Below are positions 7,639 to 16,890 of a DNA stretch of 64,000 bases, in pieces. How positions within the stretch are numbered: position 1 is the first letter of the stretch; each line of letters opens with the position of its first letter. The notes under the pieces were generated by a model, which was not told where the DNA came from, searched no databases, and saw only the letters and a list, made by a program, of their open reading frames with translations. Source of the DNA: Flavobacterium agri (GTDB taxonomy: Bacteria; Bacteroidota; Bacteroidia; Flavobacteriales; Flavobacteriaceae). A program made the position numbers and the translations under genes. The DNA lies in contig NZ_JACBJI010000002.1 of NCBI RefSeq assembly GCF_013401995.1, positions 372,001 through 436,000 of the forward strand, given 5' to 3'.

Positions 7639-8834
7639 AAAAGAAAAAACTCATACAAAGCGTCGCCTCGAATTTCCTCGAGGTGTTCAAATCGGAACCC
7701 GAACACGTTTTTCTTGCTCCGGGACGCATCAACATCATAGGCGAACACGTAGATTACAACGACGGTTACGTGTTGCCGGCCGCGATCAACAAATACATCT
7801 GTTTTGCGGTTTCGGCCAACGATTCGAACGAAATCAATCTGGTCTCGCAGGATTTAAAGGATGCGCATCATTTTCGTTTATCCGACGAGGTAAAACCGAT
7901 CGACAAGATGTGGGCCAATTACATGCTCGGCGTGTTTTCGCAATTGAAGGAACGCGGATCGAGATTACAGGGTTTCAACGTCGTCTTCGCGAGCAATATC
8001 CCGATGGGCGCAGGTTTGTCGTCTTCGGCGGCACTTGAATGCGGATTCGGATACATGCTCAACAAATTGTTCAATCTCGGATTGTCCAAAAAAGAAATTG
8101 CGCTGATCGGCCAAAAATCAGAACATACGTTTGCAGGTGTCAATTGCGGCATTATGGATCAATACGCGTCGGTTTTCGGAAAGGAAGACCACGTGTTCAA
8201 ACTCGATTGCACGACACTCGAACACGATTATCATACGGCGCGCTTCGACGAATATTCCGTATTTTTAATGGACAGCAAAGTCAAGCACACGCATCTCACC
8301 TCGGGTTATAACGACCGCCGACGCGAAGCTACGGAAGGGCTCGAAATCCTCAAAACGAAATATCCCGAAGTCAGGACGTTTCGCGACCTCACCGTAGAAC
8401 AAGTCGAAACCCATAAAGAAGAATTGGGCGATGTGCGGTTTCGCAGATGTCATTTCGTGGTTGGTGAAATCCGACGCGTGCTCGATGCGGTCGACGCTTT
8501 GGAAGCTTCCGATTTCAAAAAACTCGGAAAGCTCATGACCGAAACCCACAACGGATTGAGCAAAGAATACGAAGTGAGTTGCGAGGAAATCGATTTTCTC
8601 GTCGAAGCCACGCAAAACGAACCCGAAATTTTGGGCTCGCGCATGATGGGCGGCGGTTTCGGCGGCTGTTCGATCAACCTCGTCAAAAAATCGGCAGAAA
8701 AGGAAGTGATCAACCGCCTTTCCGAAGCCTATCAAAAAGAATTCGATATCGAACCTGCCGTCTATAAAGTCAAGATTTCAGACGGTTGTAAGGAGTATAA
8801 AAAGTTTAAGGGCGTTGCGCCGGCCGGAGAGTGA
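7635..8834 (+). CDS. galK: Galactokinase
   Basis: This 399-residue GHMP kinase phosphorylates alpha-D-galactose at C1 with ATP in the cytosol. The galactokinase signature is at residues 29-42 (PGRINIIGEHVDYN), the ATP loop at 124-135 (PMGAGLSSSAAL), and the third GHMP motif near the C-terminus (MMGGGFGGCSI). The start is GTG at 7635, overlapping the GH53 stop; no ATG lies between it and the conserved N-terminal region, so GTG is preferred. The 155-base gap to galT is unusually long for this operon and carries palindromic repeats. Confidence 0.96.
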   Translation: MKKKKLIQSVASNFLEVFKSEPEHVFLAPGRINIIGEHVDYNDGYVLPAAINKYICFAVSANDSNEINLVSQDLKDAHHFRLSDEVKPIDKMWANYMLGVFSQLKERGSRLQGFNVVFASNIPMGAGLSSSAALECGFGYMLNKLFNLGLSKKEIALIGQKSEHTFAGVNCGIMDQYASVFGKEDHVFKLDCTTLEHDYHTARFDEYSVFLMDSKVKHTHLTSGYNDRRREATEGLEILKTKYPEVRTFRDLTVEQVETHKEELGDVRFRRCHFVVGEIRRVLDAVDALEASDFKKLGKLMTETHNGLSKEYEVSCEEIDFLVEATQNEPEILGSRMMGGGFGGCSINLVKKSAEKEVINRLSEAYQKEFDIEPAVYKVKISDGCKEYKKFKGVAPAGE

Positions 8835-8884
8835 GTGGCAGAAGGCAGTTGCATTGAGGCCGTCGCCAGGCTGCCCGTTGCAAT

Positions 8885-8979
8885 CTTTGGTTCCTCGACT
8901 GCGCTCGCAACCAAAGGATTTCCACTTGCATCCTTAACGCAAACGTGTAAAATTAGGCTCCGAGCGCAGTCGAGGAGCC
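8885..8979. repeat. Paired palindromic (REP-like) repeats between galK and galT
   Basis: Copy A at 8885-8916 has stem ends CTTTGGTT and AACCAAAG around the core CTCGACTGCGCTCG. Copy B at 8956-8979 carries the reverse complement of the same core with different stem ends (GGCTCC and GGAGCC). Bases 8892-8907 are exactly complementary to 8961-8976, so the pair can also fold into one long hairpin. The same core recurs at 17990-18041 in the nuo operon. Confidence 0.75.
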
Positions 8980-8989
8980 ATCCATAAAA

Positions 8990-10039
8990 ATGAGAGAATT
9001 CAACCACAACAACGACCCACATCGTCGCTACAACCCGCTAATCAACGAATGGGTTCTCGTATCACCGCATCGCGCAACGCGTCCGTGGCAAGGTCAAACC
9101 GAAGCTGTCAACGAGGAAAAACGTCCAGAATTCGACGCGACTTGTTACTTGTGTCCCGGGAACGTTCGCGCCAACGGTGAGCAAAATCCAAACTACGAGT
9201 CTACGTTCGTTTTTGACAACGATTTTGCCGCACTGAAACAAGAAAAAGTCCAGTTCGAACAAAATCCCGACGATATATTCTTCAAAACCCAACCCGAACG
9301 CGGCATTTCGCGTGTGGTCTGTTTTTCGCCCCGCCACGATCTGACGTTGCCCGAAATGGATTTGGAAACCATAGAAAACGTGGTCAAGACCTGGCAATTC
9401 CAATATGAGGATTTAGGCAAAATCGATTTCATCAACCACGTACAAATCTTCGAGAACAAAGGCGCGATCATGGGTTGTTCGAACCCGCATCCGCACGGAC
9501 AGATTTGGGCGCAGTCGTCACTTCCGACGTTGGTCCAGAAGACGCAGCACAATCTTTCGGAATACTTTCAAAAGCATGGCAAAACCTTACTCGAGGATTA
9601 TCTGAAACAGGAATTGCAAAAGAATGAGCGCATCGTCATAGAGAATGAACACTTCGTAGTGCTTGTGCCGTTTTGGGCGATCTGGCCGTTCGAAACCATG
9701 ATCGTAAGCAAGCGTCCGGTTTCCAGAATAACAGATTTTACGACCGATGAAGTTTCCGATTTCGCCAAAACGCTAAAGAAACTCACGGCCAAATACGACA
9801 ACGTCTTCAACACATCGTTCCCATATTCGTCGGGAATCCATCAATCGCCAACCGATGGAAAATCACATCCCGAGTGGCATTTCCACATGCATTTCTATCC
9901 ACCATTGCTGCGATCGGCTTCGGTCAAGAAATTTATGGTCGGATACGAGATGATGGGCGAATCCCAGCGCGACATCACACCCGAAAAAAGCGCCGAATTG
10001 CTCAAAAGCCTGAGCGATGTACACTACAAATCCCGCTAA
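8990..10039 (+). CDS. galT: UDP-glucose--hexose-1-phosphate uridylyltransferase
   Basis: This 349-residue enzyme swaps UMP between UDP-glucose and galactose-1-phosphate, yielding UDP-galactose. Active-site motif NPHPHGQIW at residues 165-173, with His169 as the expected nucleophile; metal-site Cys52 and Cys55 are in CYLCPGN. Length and family pattern are normal. It completes a GalM-GalK-GalT set; galE, needed to regenerate UDP-glucose, is not in this window. The stop is 2 bases from the stop of the convergent umuD gene. The repeat pair just upstream could change its expression relative to galK. Confidence 0.96.
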   Translation: MREFNHNNDPHRRYNPLINEWVLVSPHRATRPWQGQTEAVNEEKRPEFDATCYLCPGNVRANGEQNPNYESTFVFDNDFAALKQEKVQFEQNPDDIFFKTQPERGISRVVCFSPRHDLTLPEMDLETIENVVKTWQFQYEDLGKIDFINHVQIFENKGAIMGCSNPHPHGQIWAQSSLPTLVQKTQHNLSEYFQKHGKTLLEDYLKQELQKNERIVIENEHFVVLVPFWAIWPFETMIVSKRPVSRITDFTTDEVSDFAKTLKKLTAKYDNVFNTSFPYSSGIHQSPTDGKSHPEWHFHMHFYPPLLRSASVKKFMVGYEMMGESQRDITPEKSAELLKSLSDVHYKSR

Positions 10040-10041
10040 AA

Positions 10042-10476
10042 TCAAAGTTTGCTGATGACGTGCGTCACGATTCCCCAAACGAAAAACGTGTTGCCTTCGG
10101 TGATTTTGATCGGAAGATAATGTTCGTTTTCGGGCATCAGCATCAATCCGTCTTTCTCGACGAGCAGCCGCTTTACGGTAAATTCCCCATCGATGAAGCA
10201 AACGGCTATGCTCGAATTTTCGGGCGAAAGGCTGCGGTCCACGATGAGCAGGTCGCCGTTTTTGATGCCCGCATTCACCATCGAATTCCCGTTCACCTTT
10301 ACATAAAATGTAGACAACGGATTTTTGATTAGCAACTTGTTGATGTCGAGCCGCGTTTCCATGAAATCCATGGCCGGAGACGGAAATCCAGCCGAGACGC
10401 CCGTATCGGCATGCGGAATCTCCAGAGGGAAGTTGGTGTCTGGAGCGAAGAATTCGAGCTCGTTTTTCTTTTTCAT
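10042..10476 (-). CDS. umuD: UmuD/LexA-type S24 self-cleaving peptidase subunit
   Basis: The protein has 144 residues from the ATG at 10474-10476, which overlaps the umuC stop as ATGA; this start is preferred to an upstream TTG. It carries the Ala29-Gly30 cleavage pair (SAGFPSP), the catalytic Ser65 (GNSM) and Lys102 (VKRL), as in UmuD and LexA. There is no DNA-binding domain, so it is UmuD-like: RecA-stimulated cleavage would give UmuD', the partner of the UmuC polymerase. The gene follows umuC, the reverse of the usual umuDC order. Confidence 0.93.
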   Translation of the reverse strand: MKKKNELEFFAPDTNFPLEIPHADTGVSAGFPSPAMDFMETRLDINKLLIKNPLSTFYVKVNGNSMVNAGIKNGDLLIVDRSLSPENSSIAVCFIDGEFTVKRLLVEKDGLMLMPENEHYLPIKITEGNTFFVWGIVTHVISKL

Positions 10477-11741
10477 TTGCAATTTACGATCAGGATTTCA
10501 TCGGGTCTTGTCGTATATCGTGGCGAACGCAGGTTTTGGCGCATGTTCCAGGTTTTCTCGTCTTGTGCCGCGATGCGTATTTTGCGGTCGCCTATCTTAT
10601 CGTTGAGGCGGTCGATGGTTTTCATCAACGCCAGATGCTTAGGATTCTCGTCCTCGAACAAATCGAACTGTTTTTCGTTTTCAGGAACGAGTTGCGTGAC
10701 GATTACACCGGCTTTCTGGAACCGCAATCCTTCGTGTCGCGCATACAGCCTTTCGAGCAATTCTATGGCGGCTCCGACAATGGTGATGGTCGAATTCGTA
10801 CCGAACGCGATAGTGGTGGCTTCCTGGAAGAATTCGCGTTGGCGTGTGGCTTGAGCGTCCATCGTGCCGAGCATCACGATTATGGTATGGCAGCACGAAT
10901 GTTGCTTGCGCAGTTTTTCGGCACAGACCGATGCGAATGTGGCTACGCGTTCGCGCAACGCATCGAATTCGGTAAGTTTATTCGGAAAGCTTCGCGTAAT
11001 GGCGATACTTTTTTTGGTAGGTGCTTCTTCGAGCGTTAATACCGATTGTCCGTGCAGTTCCTTGACCAACCGCAATCCGGTTACACCCATGGTGCTTTTG
11101 ATCCATTCGTTGTGTTTGGGGTCGATAAAGTCGAGGGCGGTATTAACGCCGCGCGCCTGCAGTTTTTTCTTCATGCGATGGCCGATGCCCCAAACGGCGG
11201 CTATCGGCGTCCACGCCAAGGCTTTGAGGCGTTTTTCATCGGAGTCGATCACGTATACGCCTTGCGTCCTTTCGGGAAATTTGCGCGCGATCTTATTGGC
11301 GATTTTCGAAAGCGCTTTGGTAGGCGCAATCCCCACGCAAACCGGGATTCCGATGCATTTGCCGATACGTTGTTTCATCTGCGTTCCATAATCGAAATAA
11401 TCGGAAACCGGGACGCCATCGAAATTCAGGAAAGCCTCGTCAATGCTATAGACTTCGATATTTGGCGTAAATTGGCGCAACGTCTCCATCACACGCTGGC
11501 TCAAGTCGCCATAAAGCGGATAGTTGGACGAGAATACGGTAACGCCTTTTTCCTTGAGCTCGTTTCGGATCTTGAACTCGGGAGCCGCCATGTCGATGCC
11601 AAGGGCTTTCGCTTCGTCGCTGCGCGAAATGATACAGCCGTCATTGTTGGACAGCACCACTACGGGTTTCCCGATCAAATCAGGTCGGAAAACGCGCTCG
11701 CAGGACACGTAAAAGTTGTTGCAATCGACTAAAGCGTACAT
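10473..11741 (-). CDS. umuC: Y-family DNA polymerase V catalytic subunit
   Basis: The protein has 422 residues starting at MYALVDCNNFYVSCERVF (ATG at 11739-11741). This first motif supplies a metal-binding Asp and the YVSCE steric segment; SIDEAF supplies the second acidic pair; a helix-hairpin-helix region and little-finger domain follow. It performs error-prone translesion synthesis in the SOS response with UmuD' and RecA. It is the first gene of a two-gene unit, coupled to umuD by a 4-base overlap. I could not find a convincing LexA operator in the short upstream region (11742-11785). Confidence 0.95.
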   Translation of the reverse strand: MYALVDCNNFYVSCERVFRPDLIGKPVVVLSNNDGCIISRSDEAKALGIDMAAPEFKIRNELKEKGVTVFSSNYPLYGDLSQRVMETLRQFTPNIEVYSIDEAFLNFDGVPVSDYFDYGTQMKQRIGKCIGIPVCVGIAPTKALSKIANKIARKFPERTQGVYVIDSDEKRLKALAWTPIAAVWGIGHRMKKKLQARGVNTALDFIDPKHNEWIKSTMGVTGLRLVKELHGQSVLTLEEAPTKKSIAITRSFPNKLTEFDALRERVATFASVCAEKLRKQHSCCHTIIVMLGTMDAQATRQREFFQEATTIAFGTNSTITIVGAAIELLERLYARHEGLRFQKAGVIVTQLVPENEKQFDLFEDENPKHLALMKTIDRLNDKIGDRKIRIAAQDEKTWNMRQNLRSPRYTTRPDEILIVNCK

Positions 11742-11785
11742 GTTGTAAAGGTAAGCGATACGACCAAAGCAGAATGCCAAAAAAC

Positions 11786-11818
11786 AAAAAAGGCGCCCGA
11801 ACCAGGACGCCTTTTTTT
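11786..11818. terminator. Bidirectional terminator after nuoN
   Basis: GGCG(C)CC and GGACGCC form a stem flanked by A6 on one side and T7 on the other, so it can stop transcripts from either direction. Its place 16 bases past nuoN fits the end of the nuo operon, insulating umuC from it. Confidence 0.85.
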
Positions 11819-11833
11819 ATGGAGTAAGATAAA

Positions 11834-13204
11834 TTACTTGATGAGGTTGATCACGAAAGACGGATACAATCCGATCGCGATATTGATCAGGATAGAAAGC
11901 ACTCCGACGGCGTAAAAAACAACCGGAACTTTCGTCGCTTCTTCGGTCGAATCTTTCGTGTACATAGCCAAGATCAGTTTGAAGTAATACCCGACGCTGA
12001 TGATCGAGTTGATTACCGCTGCGATGACCATGACCAAATAACCCGCTTTGATGGTTTGGGAGAACAACGCGAACTTGGCGAAGAATCCGGCGAAAATCGG
12101 GATTCCGGCCATCGAAAGCAATGCGGCCGTAAGCACGGCGGCCAAAACCGGACGTGTTTTTCCGAGTCCGTTGAAGTTGTAGATATCTTCGTTTTCTTTG
12201 TCGCGGCACACGTAAAGGATTACGGCGAAAGCGGCGATTCCGGCCAAGGCATAAGCCGAAGCGTAATACAATAGCGTTCCTGCGGACGAAGTGATGTTAA
12301 GCAACGTCATCAACATGAATCCGGCGTGCGAAATACCCGAAAACGCGAGCATCCTTTTGGCATTCGTCTGACGCAAGGCCATGATGTTACCGACCGTCAT
12401 CGATGCGATAGAAACCACCATGATGACCATTTCATATTCGTACGAAATATTGGCGTTCATGCCCGTCAAAAGCTTATAAAATGCTGCCATTGCCACAACT
12501 TTTGTAAGCGTGCTCATCACGGCTGTGGTCAATGTAGGTGAACCTTCGTATACGTCCGGAGCCCAAAAATGGAAAGGCACGGCGGCGATTTTGAACAGCA
12601 TCCCGATCGTCAGCAATACGATTCCGATAAAGAACCATTCGGGCAATTCGGCCGATCCGGTCAATTCTGAAATCTCCTGAATGTCGAACGTTCCCATTGC
12701 GCCGTAAATCAAACAGATTCCAAACAAAATGATACCCGAAGCGAACGATCCCATAAGGAAATACTTCATTCCCGCTTCGTTGCTCCTAATGTTCAAACGT
12801 TGGCTCGCAGCCAGGATATAGAGTGAAATCGAAAGTACTTCAATCCCGAGGAAAAACATAGACAGGTTGCCGAACGAAACCATAGCGACGGCTCCGGCGA
12901 GCAAAAAGATCTTGATCGAAACGAAATCGGAAATCTTGGCTTCGGTCTTGCGATAAAAATCACCGCTCAAAGCGACGAGGAAAATCGTAAGCACGATAAA
13001 CAAAGCCGAAAACGAAACCGAGAAATTGTTGGTCACGATCATGTTGTTGTAATGGCTGTGCACTGTTCCGTAATCGGAAAGCGTAATGCCCAAAGTGCCC
13101 AAAAGTGCGACTACGGTAAACGGAACGATGGCCTTGCGCAGGTTCGCGATCTCAAACAAAAGGCACAAAACACCTATTCCCGTTATTGCCAGTAATGTAT
13201 TCAT
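11834..13204 (-). CDS. nuoN: NADH-quinone oxidoreductase subunit N
   Basis: This 456-residue multi-spanning membrane protein (about 14 predicted helices) is one of the three antiporter-like proton-pumping subunits of complex I. The family core is seen in VLLTIGMLFKIAAVPFHFW and in YEGSPTLTTAVMSTLTKV, with the Lys residues of the proton channel. It is the last gene of the nuo operon, 14 bases after nuoM, and is followed by a strong terminator. Confidence 0.96.
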   Translation of the reverse strand: MNTLLAITGIGVLCLLFEIANLRKAIVPFTVVALLGTLGITLSDYGTVHSHYNNMIVTNNFSVSFSALFIVLTIFLVALSGDFYRKTEAKISDFVSIKIFLLAGAVAMVSFGNLSMFFLGIEVLSISLYILAASQRLNIRSNEAGMKYFLMGSFASGIILFGICLIYGAMGTFDIQEISELTGSAELPEWFFIGIVLLTIGMLFKIAAVPFHFWAPDVYEGSPTLTTAVMSTLTKVVAMAAFYKLLTGMNANISYEYEMVIMVVSIASMTVGNIMALRQTNAKRMLAFSGISHAGFMLMTLLNITSSAGTLLYYASAYALAGIAAFAVILYVCRDKENEDIYNFNGLGKTRPVLAAVLTAALLSMAGIPIFAGFFAKFALFSQTIKAGYLVMVIAAVINSIISVGYYFKLILAMYTKDSTEEATKVPVVFYAVGVLSILINIAIGLYPSFVINLIK

Positions 13205-13218
13205 GTCTTATTGTCTAA

Positions 13219-14655
13219 TTATAACTTATGGGTGTAACTTAAAATTTGTTCGATGCTTGGCGTGATCATGTCTACGATCGGTTTCGGATACAATCCGAAG
13301 AAGAACAGCACGGCGATGATGACGCCCATCGTCAATCCTTCCTGGAACGTGATATCGGCAAACGGTTTCGGATTGGCTTCTCCGAGCATGACGTTCTGGA
13401 ACATTTTGAGCATGTAGTAAGCGCCGAGGATGATGGTCAAACCTCCCAAAATCGGGAACCAGATGTTGATGCTCGACAATCCGTAAAGCACGGTGAATTC
13501 GCCTACGAAGTTGAACGTAGAAGGAAGCGCCACCGACGCAAGTACCAAAATCATGAACATAGACGTGAATTTCGGTGCCTGGACACGGATTCCGCCCATT
13601 TCTGAAATTTCACGCGTTTGATAGCGACGGAAAATCACTTCGGCTGCGAAGAACAATCCGACGATTACGAAACCGTGAGAGATCATTTGAAGGACAGCTC
13701 CGCGAAGTCCGTCGACGGTCAACGTATACGCACCGGCCGCAATCAACCCGACGTGGGCCAAAGACGAATAGGCGAGGAGTTTCTTGAGGTCTTTTTGACG
13801 AAGCGCGACGATCGATCCGTAAATCGTACCCGCTATTCCGAACACGATGAAAATCGTCATGAACGTTTTCGCTGCGTATGGCGCGATCGGCAATTGCCAA
13901 CGCAAAACGCTATACAATCCCATTTTGAGCATGATACCCGAAAGCAACATGGTTCCTGCGGTCGGCGCTTTTTGGTAAACGGCGGCCTGCCATGTATGGA
14001 AAGGAATCAATGGAATCTTGATCGCGTATGCGGCGAAGAATCCGAGGAAAATCCAGAATTGTTCGTCGGCCGAAAGCGATAAGGCCGAAAGGTTTCCGAT
14101 AAGGAAATTCCCGGCTTTCGTATACAAATAGGCGAATGAAGCCAGCATGAACAACGAACCTGCAAACGTATAGATGAAAAACTTCACTACCGCTTTTTGA
14201 CGCTCTTTAGCGTCTCCGTTACCCCAATTGAGTGCAATGAAATAAATCGGGATAAGCGCGAGTTCCCAGAAAATATAGTACAGGAATCCGTCGGCGGCGA
14301 GGAAAGTCCCGACCATGGCGAATCCCATGAACAAAATCAACGCATAAAACGATGAAGGATTTTTGACCTCACTGCCGAAAGTCGAATACATGATGATCGG
14401 CAAAAGCGAAGTCGTGAGCAACACCATCGCAAGCGAAAGGCCGTCTCCGTTGAGCGCAAAGTAGATTTGCGGGTTTTCCATCCAAACGCCCAAACATCCG
14501 ATGTTTTGATGAGCGTTGAATTTGGTGAGTAGCGCAACGGATGCACCCAAAGCAAGAAGGCCGAACGCCAAAGCGACTTTCCCTGCGGCTTTCCCGGAGA
14601 AAAGCGTTACAAGGGTTCCTGCCAAAAGTAAAATCAGAATAATACTTACATCCAT
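13219..14655 (-). CDS. nuoM: NADH-quinone oxidoreductase subunit M
   Basis: This 478-residue antiporter-like proton-pumping subunit of complex I shows the conserved family patterns FWELALIPIYF and KIPLIPFHTWQAAVYQKAPT, with AYSSLAHVG in the central helices. The Glu in the FWEL helix and the Lys in the KIPLIPFH helix are the proton-path residues known from E. coli. It lies 3 bases after nuoL and 14 before nuoN. Confidence 0.97.
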   Translation of the reverse strand: MDVSIILILLLAGTLVTLFSGKAAGKVALAFGLLALGASVALLTKFNAHQNIGCLGVWMENPQIYFALNGDGLSLAMVLLTTSLLPIIMYSTFGSEVKNPSSFYALILFMGFAMVGTFLAADGFLYYIFWELALIPIYFIALNWGNGDAKERQKAVVKFFIYTFAGSLFMLASFAYLYTKAGNFLIGNLSALSLSADEQFWIFLGFFAAYAIKIPLIPFHTWQAAVYQKAPTAGTMLLSGIMLKMGLYSVLRWQLPIAPYAAKTFMTIFIVFGIAGTIYGSIVALRQKDLKKLLAYSSLAHVGLIAAGAYTLTVDGLRGAVLQMISHGFVIVGLFFAAEVIFRRYQTREISEMGGIRVQAPKFTSMFMILVLASVALPSTFNFVGEFTVLYGLSSINIWFPILGGLTIILGAYYMLKMFQNVMLGEANPKPFADITFQEGLTMGVIIAVLFFFGLYPKPIVDMITPSIEQILSYTHKL

Positions 14656-14658
14656 TGG

Positions 14659-16563
14659 TTAAGCGATTTTGTTGTAAAACAAATAAGTGATGATGGCGAC
14701 CACACCAAGCGTGAAGGCGAAAAGGTAGCGGCCGATACTTCCGTTTTGTACCAAACGACCTTTGTCGCTGATGGCATTGGTCACTTTGCCGAAACCGTAA
14801 ACCAGACCCGAAAGCGCGGTTTCCAGAGTATCCCTGAAGAATGTAGAAAGCGCGTTGATAGGTTTGACGAATAGGCTTTCGTAAATCTCATCTACGTAAT
14901 ATTTGTTGTATAGAAGTTTGTGGAAGCCCGTCATTTCTGCATCTGCAGGCGGAACTTCGCTTTTCTTGATGTATTTGGCGTACGCTATGCCGATTCCGAT
15001 CAAACCGCCTACGACCGCGATTGCCATAAGCATATAAGCCGTGTTGTCAAGGTGGTGCTCGCCGTGGCCTTTGTGTGCGATGACAGGCGCGAGGTAATTA
15101 TTGAGCCAGCTGTTTCCAGGCAAGCTGATGAATCCGCCGACGGTAGCCAAAATCGCAAGCACGATAAGCGGGAAGGTGATCAACGCAGGGCTTTCGTGCA
15201 AGTGGTGTTTCTGTTCGTCCGTTCCGCGGAATTCCTTGAAGAACGTCAGGTACAACAAACGGAACATGTAAAATGCCGTCATGATCGATGCCAAAGAAGC
15301 GATCGCCCAAAGAACGGTATTCGAATGGAAAGCCGTCATCAAGATTTCATCCTTAGAGAAGAAACCTGAGAATGGCGGGATTCCGGAAATCGCCAAAGAC
15401 GAAATCAAGAACGTGATATACGTGACCGACATCCATTTTTTGAGCCCGCCCATGTTTCTCATGTCCTGTTCGCCGTGCATCGCGTGGATGACCGAACCCG
15501 AACCGAGGAACAAACAAGCTTTGAAGAATGCGTGCGTGATTACGTGGAAAACGGCGACTTCGTAAGCGCCCAAGCCCAAAGCGAGGAACATCAGACCAAG
15601 TTGTGAAACCGTAGAGTAGGCGAGTACTTTCTTGATGTCGTTCTGGACTAATCCGATGGTTGCGGCGACCAAAGCGGTCACGGCACCGACAACGGCAATT
15701 ACAAGATTCACCGTGTGCATGTCGACGTTGTCCAATCCGAAAAGGAAATTGAGACGCGTGATCATGAAAATACCGGAAGTTACCATCGTCGCGGCGTGGA
15801 TGAGAGCCGAAACCGGAGTCGGGCCTGCCATCGCGTCGGGCAACCAGGTATACAAAGGAATTTGTGCCGATTTACCGCAAGCGCCGATGAACAATGCCAA
15901 AGCCGCAGCTGCGATCCAACCTGTATTCGCGGCGTTCGTCCCGCCTTCGATCGTGATTTTCATATCGGCGTAATCGAGCGTCGTGAACAAGTGTCCGAGC
16001 AGAAACATCCCGATCAGAAAGCCCAAATCGCCTATGCGGTTCATGATGAACGCTTTCTTGGCCGCGTCGTTGTAATCCTGGTTTTTGTACCAGAATCCGA
16101 TGAGTAGATACGAACACAATCCTACGCCTTCCCATCCGATGAACATCACCAAAAGGTTGCTGCCCACGACGAGCGTGATCATGAAGAAAACGAAAAGGTT
16201 CAGGTAAGCGAAGAATTTGTGTCGGTTCTCGTCATCGTGCATGTACGAAATCGAGTACAGATGGATCAACGATCCGATCCCGGTCACGAACATCAGCCAC
16301 AACAAAGACAATTGATCGAGCAAAACCCCGAACGAAAGCTTGAACGTGCTGATCTGGATCCAGTCGAAAAGCTTGACCGAAACGGCCTGTCCCGTCTGGT
16401 TGATCCTGATGAAATAAAATAAAGTCACAAGGAAAGACACGAATACGGCGAAAGTCGCGATGTATCCGGCGCCGTTGTGTCCGGCCTTCTTTCCAAAGAA
16501 AACGTTGAAAAGGAATCCCGCAAAAGGGGCAAGCAATAAAAGTAAAATGTAAGCTGTATCCAT
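14659..16563 (-). CDS. nuoL: NADH-quinone oxidoreductase subunit L
   Basis: This 634-residue protein is the distal proton-pumping subunit, with about 16 transmembrane helices and the long lateral amphipathic helix near the C-terminus (region GFHKLLYNKYYVDEIYES onward). Diagnostic segments are IGWEGVGLCSYLLIGFW and AQIPLYTWLPDAMAGPTPVS. Length is normal for the family. It lies 3 bases before nuoM and 6 bases after nuoK. Confidence 0.97.
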   Translation of the reverse strand: MDTAYILLLLLAPFAGFLFNVFFGKKAGHNGAGYIATFAVFVSFLVTLFYFIRINQTGQAVSVKLFDWIQISTFKLSFGVLLDQLSLLWLMFVTGIGSLIHLYSISYMHDDENRHKFFAYLNLFVFFMITLVVGSNLLVMFIGWEGVGLCSYLLIGFWYKNQDYNDAAKKAFIMNRIGDLGFLIGMFLLGHLFTTLDYADMKITIEGGTNAANTGWIAAAALALFIGACGKSAQIPLYTWLPDAMAGPTPVSALIHAATMVTSGIFMITRLNFLFGLDNVDMHTVNLVIAVVGAVTALVAATIGLVQNDIKKVLAYSTVSQLGLMFLALGLGAYEVAVFHVITHAFFKACLFLGSGSVIHAMHGEQDMRNMGGLKKWMSVTYITFLISSLAISGIPPFSGFFSKDEILMTAFHSNTVLWAIASLASIMTAFYMFRLLYLTFFKEFRGTDEQKHHLHESPALITFPLIVLAILATVGGFISLPGNSWLNNYLAPVIAHKGHGEHHLDNTAYMLMAIAVVGGLIGIGIAYAKYIKKSEVPPADAEMTGFHKLLYNKYYVDEIYESLFVKPINALSTFFRDTLETALSGLVYGFGKVTNAISDKGRLVQNGSIGRYLFAFTLGVVAIITYLFYNKIA

Positions 16564-16569
16564 GCGCGC

Positions 16570-16890
16570 TTATCCTTTTAGATTTTTCAAATTATCGATG
16601 TCGATCGATCCCAAATTGCGGAAAATCGATACGACGATCGCAAGTCCTACCGCGACTTCGGCCGCAGCCACCGCCATCGAAAAGAACACGAAAACCTGTC
16701 CCTGCGCGTCCTGGTGATAGGTTGAAAAGGCCACGAACAAAAGGTTTACGGCGTTTAACATGATTTCGATCGACATGAAAACGATGATCGCGTTGCGTCT
16801 GTACAACACGCCAAACACACCTATGCTGAACAAAATCACGCACAGGAAAATGTAGTTTTCAATACCGATCTGGTTTAAGACATTTCCCAT
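16570..16890 (-). CDS. nuoK: NADH-quinone oxidoreductase subunit K
   Basis: This 106-residue protein has three transmembrane helices. It keeps the conserved Glu of helix 2 ([12 protein letters not shown]) and the Glu of helix 3 ([10 protein letters not shown]), which carry protons between antiporter modules. The start overlaps the nuoJ stop by one base. Confidence 0.96.
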   Translation of the reverse strand: MGNVLNQIGIENYIFLCVILFSIGVFGVLYRRNAIIVFMSIEIMLNAVNLLFVAFSTYHQDAQGQVFVFFSMAVAAAEVAVGLAIVVSIFRNLGSIDIDNLKNLKG

